A DNA stretch of 12,385 nt, taken from the NCBI GenBank assembly GCA_039934635.1, contig JBDTLT010000163.1, positions 1-12,385 on the forward strand, read 5' to 3'. Numbering within the stretch: the stretch's first letter is position 1; the number at the start of each line of letters is the position of its first letter. This stretch comes from DATLFA01 sp039934635 (GTDB lineage Bacteria > Actinomycetota > Acidimicrobiia > Acidimicrobiales > WLNW01). Made by a program: the position numbers and the translations under genes. This document shows positions 1 through 6,789 of the stretch, piece after piece. The notes below the pieces were generated by a model that worked only from the letters and a program-made list of their open reading frames with translations, was not told the DNA's origin and searched no databases.

Positions 1-352
1 CGCCGCTGGGGCCGACCCGCCAAACAAGCCGCATGACCCAAACGCGCGAACCTTTGTAGTCAGAGCACTAGCCGCTGCGTGCGAACCGTGGGACTCGTTC
101 GAGGCGGCCGAGCCTCCGTCGTTGCGGCAGTCAGCGCGCGGACGATGCTCCCGGTTGCGTTCGATGACCTATGCCTGTTTCGAGCGTCGCAACTAACGGT
201 CTGGTGGGCTCCTACCGTCCTCCCGACGACGTTACGCACGTGTGCGGTAGCCGGTTACTGGGGGATGAACGAGTGCCGCCGATTGCACCATTCGTATTTC
301 CCGATCCGGAGCGGGATGATAGATTTTGTTGGTCGACGGGGCGAGGGTCGTG
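1..352. other. Window start, no gene supported
   Basis: I see no convincing gene here. One plus-strand frame is open from base 2 to a TAA at 194-196 (64 codons, about 70% G/C at third positions). It could be the 3' end of a gene entering from the left, but it matches no family I recognise. A 96-residue frame from 79 has an odd composition rich in Cys, Trp and Arg and overlaps the next gene's start. The stretch probably includes the promoter of the gene at 353, but no clear -35/-10 pair stands out. Confidence 0.4.
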
Positions 353-1432
353 ATGGCGAGAGTGAATGAGACGACGATTACGGTCGTCAACAACACGAGC
401 TCGACGCTGACGAGTGTCAATCGGGGGCACAAGGAGAGTGAGGGTGGCTTCACTTCAGCTCCCGCGGCCACGATCGCTCCGGGTGGCCAGTCAGTGTTCG
501 GGTCGATTGAGGATTTCGGCGGGCGCGACAGAGGCGATGACGGGTTCGTCATCTATGACATCGGCGGCTCGGGACGCACGTTCTGGACGATCCATTGGAG
601 CAACGTCGACGAGGGGACGAGTCGAGGTGTGGGCAGCCTCAGTGGCGACGACGCCGGGCTGTTCGACGTGGCTGACGACATGCCCGAGGCGGGTGGCGTC
701 GTCAGCGTGACATTCACCTTGTCCGACGCTCCGCGGCTCGCAGTCGAAGACTTCTTTCGGGATCAGCCGGTCGAGGCGGACGAGCCGACGCTGCGATTCG
801 GCGACGAGTCCGTCGACGGTTGGGTGGAGTATTTGCAGCGCCTGTTGGTCGTGAAGGGCCATGGTCCGCTCGACGATAACGGCAGGTTCGACGACGCTAC
901 GCTCGTGGCGGTGCGCGCATTTCAACAGCGCATGAACACCGAGCCGGGTACCCCGAGTACCGGCCGCGTGTTCGTGGACGGAGTCGTCGGAAATCAGACC
1001 TGGGCATTGTTACGCGAGGAGGAAGCTCGAGCGCCCAGTACCGACGGGCGCGAGCCGAACACATTCGTCGAGTTGGGTCGTGAGGCGCGATGGCTGACCG
1101 AGGACAGCGCCTTCGTTTTCCTGCAAGATGATGATCGACTGGTGATCCAAGGCGTGAGCACTGGCGATACGGCCATCGAGTCTGGCGCCTTCGAGGCGCG
1201 TTTCCTGATCGTCCTTGCGAACGGCGAAAACATCGTGCGCGACCGGCCGATCACCACCGCGAACGGGCAGCCTGCAGGACCCGGTCAACTCGTCTTCGCC
1301 GAATTCGAAGGCGCCGCCGACAGAACGCTACAAGCTGATCCGTTCGGATCCCGTAGCTTCAGTTTCCAAGCTTTCATGCCCGCCGAGCTCGGCGGAGACG
1401 CGACCGCAAGCTTCGACATCCCGTTCACGTAG
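353..1432 (+). CDS. Beta-sandwich plus peptidoglycan-binding domain protein
   Basis: The protein has 359 residues. Residues 1-125 form a beta-rich domain with NN(T/S)S near the start, a G-F-T-S-A-P turn and a FWTIHWSN segment. The layout recalls aegerolysin-like or other small lipid-binding beta-sandwich proteins, but this is a tentative reading. Residues about 148-222 match a PG_binding_1 module: V-x-x-LQRLL, D-G-x-F-D-D-A-T, V-R-A-F-Q, and G-V-V-G-N-Q-T-W-A-L-L. Residues 235-359 are another beta-rich region without a family I can name. There is no signal peptide or membrane segment, so export, if any, is by a non-classical route. I chose ATG 353 over the upstream TTG at 326 because a GAGGG ribosome site sits about 6 bases before it. 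The gene converges on the regulator gene at 1867. A cell-wall-directed or toxin-like role is inference only. Confidence 0.8.
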   Translation: MARVNETTITVVNNTSSTLTSVNRGHKESEGGFTSAPAATIAPGGQSVFGSIEDFGGRDRGDDGFVIYDIGGSGRTFWTIHWSNVDEGTSRGVGSLSGDDAGLFDVADDMPEAGGVVSVTFTLSDAPRLAVEDFFRDQPVEADEPTLRFGDESVDGWVEYLQRLLVVKGHGPLDDNGRFDDATLVAVRAFQQRMNTEPGTPSTGRVFVDGVVGNQTWALLREEEARAPSTDGREPNTFVELGREARWLTEDSAFVFLQDDDRLVIQGVSTGDTAIESGAFEARFLIVLANGENIVRDRPITTANGQPAGPGQLVFAEFEGAADRTLQADPFGSRSFSFQAFMPAELGGDATASFDIPFT

Positions 1433-1548
1433 CAACAGCCGCTCTCCACGTCACACTCACGTTCAGTGCGCGTCGTTAGCCGTCGATGGCCAAGAATCAG
1501 AGGGCGGCATCGCAGCGAACGCCGTTGCGGCTGTCAGCGAGCGGACAA

Positions 1549-1689
1549 CTATCGCGGGGCGACAATCCCGCAACCGACTCGTATGCCGGTGTTTCCGGTG
1601 GGGTTCGTGACGAGGTCGTCTTGGTCGGCGTGAATAATCAACGCACGCCCCGCGGGAGCAGACAAAGAGGTGAAGTCGGTGGTTGCGTT
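1549..1689 (-). pseudogene. sodC: C-terminal remnant of Cu/Zn superoxide dismutase
   Basis: The minus strand encodes the last third of a SodC protein, ending at a TAG (1549-1551). The visible blocks are DFTSLSAPAGRALIIHADQ, DDLVTNPTGN and TGIRVGCGIVAPR. They carry the fourth copper-ligand His (in IIHAD), the active-site Arg (in GIRVG) and the disulfide Cys (in GCGI), as in the Cu/Zn SOD C-terminal signature. The frame is open upstream only to a TGA at 1738-1740, and the sequence before about 1689 no longer looks like SodC. The N-terminal metal-binding half (His-x-His copper ligands and zinc loop) is absent from the window. There is no usable start, so this is a decayed or truncated gene. Identity is secure from the signature. 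Calling it nonfunctional is inference from the missing 5' part. Confidence 0.83.
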
Positions 1690-1737
1690 CCGATGACGCG
1701 ACACCTGCGAAATCGAATCACGCAGGCAATCTGTGGC

Positions 1738-1851
1738 TCATGGATCGCAATCCACTTCGTTGCCTGCTTCACGAGCTTCTCGAACCTCGGTCTCCCACTC
1801 GGCCCGCTGCTCCGCCGTCATCTCGTGCGATCGCGCGCGAGAGCACGTCAT
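1738..1851 (-). CDS. Very short charged ORF, doubtful gene
   Basis: A frame of 37 codons starts with ATG at 1851, or 27 codons from ATG at 1821. It ends at TGA 1738-1740. The end is strongly charged (AEQRAEWETEVREAREAGNE) and predicted helical. It lies in the same frame as both the end of the large regulator gene upstream and the SodC remnant downstream. Neither start has a good ribosome site. It may be a real tiny protein, a fragment of a decayed gene, or chance. No function can be given. Confidence 0.2.
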   Translation of the reverse strand: MTCSRARSHEMTAEQRAEWETEVREAREAGNEVDCDP

Positions 1852-1866
1852 CAATCTGCCCGGTCT

Positions 1867-4800
1867 CTAGGCGCCCACCTTCAGCGAAGGCCCGGCGAAC
1901 GTCGTCGCGAACCCAGCGATGCACTGCACGTCGTAGAGCCCGTCGTCGAGCTTGGCGTAACCCGAGTTCGTAGCCCCTGCATTGGCGGGAACGTGCACCA
2001 TATCCCCGCCCCCGCCGCTCACCTCTAGCGACGCATCGGCGTGGCCCGTATTGACGAAGACGACGCGAACTACTCCACGCCCTATCGCGGCCGGCGCGTC
2101 ATGGCGGCAAGTCGCGCCGTCGAAGGTGACGGTGAGCGTGCTCGTCACGATCGACCCGGCAGGGGGCTCGAGCGGCCCAATGGGCGCGCTGGACACGACG
2201 CGCGTACCCGCGACGATCTCTTTGCGGTAACGCTCGAGCACCGCGATCGTCGAGGCAGACAAATGGCCGCCAGTGGTCGAATAGTCAACGGCACCGTCCG
2301 CAAGGCACAGCTGCCGCACACCCGGACGAAGTTCGTCGCGGACGAGCATTCGCACGAGCTCGTACACCGCGACGTCGAACTTCTTGATCATCGATGTCAG
2401 CACGTGTTGCCGCACCGCCGGATCGACATCACGGTACTGATCGGAGTCTGCCCCGATCGCCCACAGATGCCGCTCGGGCGTGCTCGAGGCGCGGGCGGCG
2501 GCGAAGACGCCGTATCCGCCGTAACCCGCCGCGTGAAAGACAACGTCGGCACCGCGGGCGTACATGGCGGTCGCGGCGGCGCAGCCGAGATCGTCGCGTG
2601 AGAAGGCGTGCGTGTAGTAGTCCAGGTAGGTAGCGAGGATCTGGATCGACGGGTTCACCGCGCGAGCACCGGCTTCGAAGCCGGCGCGAAAACGTTCGAC
2701 GACCCCTATCTGGAAGCCGCCGACGAACCCGATCGAGCCGGTCCGTGAGGTGAGCGCAGCGGCGGCGCCGGCGAGGAACGAGCCTTCGTGCTCGGCGAAT
2801 ATCAGAGATGGCGAGCCGGGCACCACGACGTCGATATATCCCCAGATCGACTGCGGGCGGCGCGCGCCGATCGGCGGGCTGGATTCGCCGGCGACATCGA
2901 ACAGGGCGACGATCAAGTCGGTCCCTGCATCAGCGGCCGTGTCGATCGCGTCGTCGATATCGGTCATGGGCGGCGCAATTTCCCGCACATCGATGTCGAA
3001 GTCCGCCGCGGCGCGATGGAGACCGTCGGCGACGAGCGTGTCGACGACACCCGCGATTCGCCCCGAGTGATAGTTGAGGAGAGCGACGCTCGGTCGGCTG
3101 TCCGGACGGATGACGCCCACAACGAGTAGTCCCCATCGACGGCGGCGGGCGCGTCGGTTTGTTGTGGCCTCGCGGTGAGCTCTTGCCGATTCAGTGGCGG
3201 CAATATCGTCCTGACGAATTCGTGACGCGTTGAGGTAGTCCAGCTCGGTGGCGGTGAGACTCATCGACGTCGTGGCTCGCCACTGCTCGTACCCCGCAAG
3301 CCGGTTGCCGGCGAGTAGGTAGTCGCCGTCGCGATCCGCCTGCGCCCATTCAACAACTGCAGCATCGAGGGATGCCCGACGCGCGATGTCGTGGCGTCCT
3401 TCATCGATCCACGCACGGAGGCGGTCCCACTCCCACAGCAACGCCTCATGGGCGACTTCCACCGTCGGCGCCCCCGAGCTGTGGTCGCGGTCGAACGCGA
3501 GAAAGCGGTGACGGCCCAGTTGGTCGATGACGGACTCCATCGTCACCACGTCGACACCCATCGACACGATCTCCGACGCCGGCACGCGACGTCGGCCCCA
3601 GTCGTCATGCTCGGTGATCGACACGAGACGCAAGAACAACTGACGAGTTGCCTCTTGCTCATCAAGGGTTAGTCGGTGGTACAGGTCGTCCGCGCGCCGG
3701 CTCAGCGCTCCCCTCACGCCACCCATCGCACGGTAGGCCGCGACCGTGAGCACGTTGCTCTCTCTACGGTCGAACAGCTCGGTGAGCGCGTACTGGAAAA
3801 TGGGCAGAGCCCCTGGCTCGCCGATCACGTCGGTCAACAACTCGGCCAGCAGCGCCGGCTCGAGGGTGACACCGTTGCGGGCCGCTGGTTCCTGCGCCGC
3901 CGACTCCAGCTCGTCGGAGGTCAGCGGCAACACGTTGACGACATTCGATGCCAGTCGCGCTGCGAGATCCATGTACCTCAGCGGTCGATGGTACGAATCG
4001 GCCCGCAGCGTGAGGACAACGACCAGGCGGGCATGCGGGTCGTCCATCGCAGCAACGAGATTGACAAGGAAGCGACGCCGCTCCACCTCGTCTTCGACCA
4101 ACGTGAACAGCTCCTCGAACTGGTCGATCACCAGCACGAGACGCGCCATATCGTCGGGTAGTACGCGCAACACGGCGCGCAGTATTCCAAGGGCCTCGTC
4201 CTCGAGCTGCCGGGCCAGGCTGTCCGGCGCGTCGATCGTCGAGCGCAGTAGCGCGGCTTCGAGTTCGGCGAACGGATGGGCGCCGGGCACCATCGATGCG
4301 AACCGCCATTGGTCGGAGTCGGAAACCGCGCCTTTGCGCAACGCGGGTACCACGCCGGCGCGCACGACGCTCGACTTGCCCGAACCACTCGGACCGACGA
4401 GAGCGACCAGTTTCGCACCGCCGCCGATGCGCCCGACTACCTCGGCGACGAGACGATCGCTGCCGAAGAAATCTTCGGCGTCGGCCTCGCGAAAGGCATG
4501 CAAACCCTTGAACGGGTTCACGATCGTGCTCGCCGGCGCGACCCTGCGCGCGGTCGACGAAGGGAGCAGCCGTGTGTCGTGCAACAGGATCTGTTCTTCG
4601 AGACGGCACAGTTCGGGCGATGGCTCGATTCCGAGTTCCTCACCGAGTCCTCGGCGGAACCGCTGGAAGGCACGCAGCGCCTCGGCTTGTCTCCCCGCTC
4701 GATAGAGGGCGTGCATCAACTGGACCACAGGGCCCTCACGCAACGGATGCTGGTACACCAAAGTTTCGAGCTCGAGGACGAGCTCGCGGGAGAGTCCTCG

Positions 4801-5319
4801 TCGCAGGTCGGCGTCGATGCGCATCTCGACCGCTTGGAGTCGCAGCTCATCGAGTCGGGCGATCTCTGCGCTCGCGAAGTCGTCGAACGCGAAGTCCTGC
4901 AGCGCGGAACCCCGCCATAGGTCGAGCGCAGCTCGCAAGATCTCCGAGGCGGCGTCCGGTTCGGCGGCGAGCCGCACGCGGGCCTCGCTGACCGCCGCTT
5001 CGAATCGTCGGGCATCAACCGACTCGGGATCGCTGCGGATCAGATAGCCGTGGTCCCGGGTAATGAGCACGCTGCTCTCGCCCCGCTCCGCGCGATGCGG
5101 TTCGAGGGCCGAACGCAGTCGCGAGATGTGCACCCATAGGGCCCGTTCCTTGCCGGCCGCGTCGTCACCCCACAGCGCGTCGAGTATGCGATCGGTCGGC
5201 ACCACCCGATCGATGTGGATCAGAAGAAGTGCCAGCAGTGAGCGCTGCTTGTGTGGGCCGAGGTCGATGAGCTCGTCACCGACGCGCGCTTCGAGAGGGC
5301 CGAGGATGTGGAACTCCAT
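1867..5319 (-). CDS. BTAD-family regulator / nSTAND NTPase / BMP-domain fusion
   Basis: A 1150-residue multidomain regulator. Residues 1-95 are an OmpR-type winged helix as in SARP regulators (MEFHILGPLEARVG, LWGDD, VHISRLRSAL). Residues about 100-245 are the BTAD domain, with typical HPLREGPVVQLMHALYRAGR and LGIEPSPEL. Residues about 268-700 are an nSTAND-type NTPase with Walker A GPSGSGKSS (309-317) and Walker B LVLVIDQFEE (394-403). Residues about 743-1045 resemble BMP/PnrA/Med ligand-binding proteins (GSFLAGAAAALTSRTGSIG at 846). Residues 1050-1150 are a beta-rich tail with two Cys (1071, 1133). Arg-rich residues 722-728 precede only a short hydrophobic patch (LLVVGVI), so no full membrane helix is evident. 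ATG 5319 is preferred over 5322 because GGAGG lies 6 bases before it. Likely role: ligand- and ATP-gated transcription activator. Target and ligand are unknown. Confidence 0.9.
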   Translation of the reverse strand: MEFHILGPLEARVGDELIDLGPHKQRSLLALLLIHIDRVVPTDRILDALWGDDAAGKERALWVHISRLRSALEPHRAERGESSVLITRDHGYLIRSDPESVDARRFEAAVSEARVRLAAEPDAASEILRAALDLWRGSALQDFAFDDFASAEIARLDELRLQAVEMRIDADLRRGLSRELVLELETLVYQHPLREGPVVQLMHALYRAGRQAEALRAFQRFRRGLGEELGIEPSPELCRLEEQILLHDTRLLPSSTARRVAPASTIVNPFKGLHAFREADAEDFFGSDRLVAEVVGRIGGGAKLVALVGPSGSGKSSVVRAGVVPALRKGAVSDSDQWRFASMVPGAHPFAELEAALLRSTIDAPDSLARQLEDEALGILRAVLRVLPDDMARLVLVIDQFEELFTLVEDEVERRRFLVNLVAAMDDPHARLVVVLTLRADSYHRPLRYMDLAARLASNVVNVLPLTSDELESAAQEPAARNGVTLEPALLAELLTDVIGEPGALPIFQYALTELFDRRESNVLTVAAYRAMGGVRGALSRRADDLYHRLTLDEQEATRQLFLRLVSITEHDDWGRRRVPASEIVSMGVDVVTMESVIDQLGRHRFLAFDRDHSSGAPTVEVAHEALLWEWDRLRAWIDEGRHDIARRASLDAAVVEWAQADRDGDYLLAGNRLAGYEQWRATTSMSLTATELDYLNASRIRQDDIAATESARAHREATTNRRARRRRWGLLVVGVIRPDSRPSVALLNYHSGRIAGVVDTLVADGLHRAAADFDIDVREIAPPMTDIDDAIDTAADAGTDLIVALFDVAGESSPPIGARRPQSIWGYIDVVVPGSPSLIFAEHEGSFLAGAAAALTSRTGSIGFVGGFQIGVVERFRAGFEAGARAVNPSIQILATYLDYYTHAFSRDDLGCAAATAMYARGADVVFHAAGYGGYGVFAAARASSTPERHLWAIGADSDQYRDVDPAVRQHVLTSMIKKFDVAVYELVRMLVRDELRPGVRQLCLADGAVDYSTTGGHLSASTIAVLERYRKEIVAGTRVVSSAPIGPLEPPAGSIVTSTLTVTFDGATCRHDAPAAIGRGVVRVVFVNTGHADASLEVSGGGGDMVHVPANAGATNSGYAKLDDGLYDVQCIAGFATTFAGPSLKVGA

Positions 5320-5358
5320 CATGCGCCTCCAGTCCAGCCGCGCGGACTTACTCGCAAC

Positions 5359-5397
5359 TTAATTGCAGAGAGCACTGCGTAGAGCGCTGGAAATTGC
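5359..5397. promoter_or_regulatory. Candidate operator with short repeats
   Basis: The gap between the divergent regulator gene (start 5319) and the small-protein gene (start 5428) holds two copies of AGAGC(A/G)CTG, at 5369-5377 and 5381-5389, 12 bases apart. They are flanked by AATTGC at 5361-5366 and 5392-5397. SARP/BTAD regulators bind short direct repeats, usually 11 bases or a multiple apart, so the 12-base step is close but not exact. Binding and self-regulation are inference. Confidence 0.3.
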
Positions 5398-5427
5398 CCG
5401 TTAGGTCGGCCGGCGCACGTTGGTGGC

Positions 5428-5760
5428 ATGACAAACACAAAGCACACCCAATCCACCCGTACCCGAATCGCCCTCGGCGCCGCCGCCGGCCTTGCGCTGG
5501 TCGCCGGCATCGCCGGTCGCGTCGACGATCAGCCGCACGCGCCGCGCTCCCGCGTCGCCGCGGAGACGAGTGCGATCGCCGAGTGGGCCGACGCCCAGGG
5601 CATGTCCGGCCTGTCGCCGGCATCGCTGAGAATCGGCCAATCAGGCGCCTCGGATCTGGAAGCCCGCATTCAGTCGGAGCGGACCGCCATTGCCGAATGG
5701 GCTCGCTCCCAGAACCTGGCCGGTCTCTCGCCGGCATCGCTGACACCGTTCGGGAACTGA
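5428..5760 (+). CDS. Small exported or anchored protein with duplicated motif
   Basis: The protein has 110 residues. A basic N-terminus (residues 1-13) is followed by a hydrophobic stretch (14-30, rich in Ala, Gly and Leu), which fits a signal peptide or a single membrane anchor. The remainder is mostly soluble and carries two copies of a 19-residue unit: AIAEWADAQGMSGLSPASL at 49-67 and AIAEWARSQNLAGLSPASL at 87-105. They are 38 residues apart and joined by a helical charged linker. I do not recognise a named family. The ATG at 5428 has only a weak ribosome site (GGTGG), but the signal-like N-terminus begins right there. The gene is divergent from the BTAD regulator across 108 bases and may be under its control, by position only. 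G/C-rich third positions support real coding. Confidence 0.72.
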   Translation: MTNTKHTQSTRTRIALGAAAGLALVAGIAGRVDDQPHAPRSRVAAETSAIAEWADAQGMSGLSPASLRIGQSGASDLEARIQSERTAIAEWARSQNLAGLSPASLTPFGN

Positions 5761-6087
5761 ACGCCGCTTCGTTGGCCCGTCGTCAGTGCGGCAGGGCGGA
5801 GCGCGACGTATTCGAATGCAGGGTCATCACAACGCGCAGATCGCCGTTGGATCACCGAATTCAACGAGCGTCAGGCGAAGCGCCGCCGAGACAGGCGGAA
5901 CGCAACGCGGCACACCATCACCCAACGGCCGGTCTTCGCGCCGAACAATGCAGTGCCGCGAGGGGGATGGCAATGCCCGAGCGACGATCACGCCGGTCAT
6001 TTGCTCACCGCGCCGATTGCGTCCCCGGCTGTTTCGGTGCTGCTGGAATAAGGACGGTTCGTTCGCGTGTGCCGGCTGGTTTGCCGT
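5761..6087. other. Gap with a possible coding remnant
   Basis: No gene with a start codon is supported here. The frame that continues directly after the TGA of the preceding small gene stays open to a TAA near 6050. From about 5830 it has a codon-like pattern, with third positions roughly three-quarters G/C. Its text (for example RRWITEFNERQAKRR) looks protein-like but matches no family I know. It could be a decayed gene or an old extension of the preceding one. Other frames here are rich in Arg, Ser and Cys and look like shadows. Confidence 0.3.
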
Positions 6088-6249
6088 CTATCCCGATGCC
6101 GTACGCGATGCGGTGTGTTTCCTCGACGAATTCACGGTCGGCACCTGGCATGCGACGTCTGCGTCGGTGACGTGCTCGACCGCGTCGGGTAATCCGTCTC
6201 CGACCGTGTCGAGATATTGGACCTCATGGCCGTCTGATAGTTGCTGCAT
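6088..6249 (-). CDS. Small acidic hypothetical protein
   Basis: A 53-residue frame whose ATG is preceded by GGAGGAG with three bases between, the strongest ribosome site in the window. The first 40 residues are acidic and rich in Asp and Val, including QYLDTVGDGLPDAVEHVTDA. The D-T-x-G-D-G-L-P-D segment resembles a single calcium-binding or thrombospondin type-3-like repeat. That resemblance suggests a small metal-binding or spacer protein but does not prove it. The last 12 residues are basic and of low complexity and may read past an older end. It has no signal peptide and faces away from the cysteine-rich gene at 6594. A longer overlapping minus-strand frame is a less likely alternative. 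I do not recognise a named family. Confidence 0.5.
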   Translation of the reverse strand: MQQLSDGHEVQYLDTVGDGLPDAVEHVTDADVACQVPTVNSSRKHTASRTASG

Positions 6250-6593
6250 TTTCTCCTCCGAGGTGGTTTGGGATTCGTTGCGTTCCTTTTCTCGTCGGTC
6301 CCAAAGTCAGTTATGCCCTCATCGTCGTGTCCCAATGCATGCGAGGGCCAAATTTCACGAAAACCACCCATCTCAGCAAAGCGCAGGGGTGATTCATTTG
6401 TGTCTCGGATTGCGCCGCGCCAATAGTCACCTGTTCGGGCGTTATCCGTCATCTTCGCTTGGCACCAGGCCACATCGCGGGTGGCGCTGGAATTTGTTGA
6501 TTTCATTGAATTCTTCATCCGGCGCATGTGTGTGAAAGCGGCGGGGTACACCGAGAGCGTCAGATCTACGACCGACTTACGAACGGAGCGAAG
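6250..6593. other. Divergent, AT-rich intergenic region
   Basis: No gene is supported in this 344-base gap between two divergent small genes. Base composition falls well below the surroundings. The 30 bases at 6491-6520 contain only about 8 G or C and include GAATTC and TTGATT. Such a patch in a GC-rich genome usually marks promoter or regulator-binding DNA, here most likely for the cysteine-rich gene that starts at 6594. A clear -10 box at the right spacing could not be assigned. Confidence 0.4.
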
Positions 6594-6737
6594 ATGAATG
6601 AACCAACCAACCAGCCAGGAACCAGGCTCACCTGTTCCAATCCCGATTGCGACTGCGAACTCCAGATCAACCGGCCCTGTCCGCACGGCACGACCTACAC
6701 ATGCGCGTGTGGTCATCCCATGAAAGGTCAAAACTAA
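6594..6737 (+). CDS. Cysteine-rich metallothionein-like protein
   Basis: The protein has 47 residues with six Cys (14, 19, 21, 29, 37, 39) and two His (31, 41) in the pattern C-x4-C-x-C-x7-C-x-H-x5-C-x-C-G-H. The blocks SNPDCDCEL and YTCACGHP resemble the two halves of bacterial SmtA/BmtA metallothioneins (PDC-x-C-x-V, then Y-C-x-x-x-C-x-x-x-H-P). The last Cys cluster of SmtA is missing. The expected role is binding of Zn(II), Cu(I) or Cd(II) through thiolates in the cytosol. A small zinc-ribbon protein is the main alternative. ATG 6594 is chosen because GGAG lies five bases before it. A GTG-started longer form from 6528 would add 22 unlikely residues. The gene stands alone behind an AT-rich upstream region. 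Confidence 0.72.
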   Translation: MNEPTNQPGTRLTCSNPDCDCELQINRPCPHGTTYTCACGHPMKGQN

Positions 6738-6789
6738 GGCGGCTGGCGGGCTGCGAGGACCTGGCTGGGGCACGCGCGAAACTGGAGCG

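Noticed and set aside
3746..4705. A 319-residue plus-strand frame opposite the NTPase domain
   Set aside because: Ser/Arg-rich antisense shadow of the regulator gene; the minus strand carries Walker motifs.
5758..5760. A second recoded TGA at the end of the small repeat protein
   Set aside because: There is no U-x-x-C motif or known selenoprotein context, and the protein ends naturally soon after its second repeat.
5786..6535. A 249-residue plus-strand frame
   Set aside because: Unusual Cys, Trp and Ser content, no ribosome site and no family resemblance. It also runs through the AT-rich promoter-like patch.
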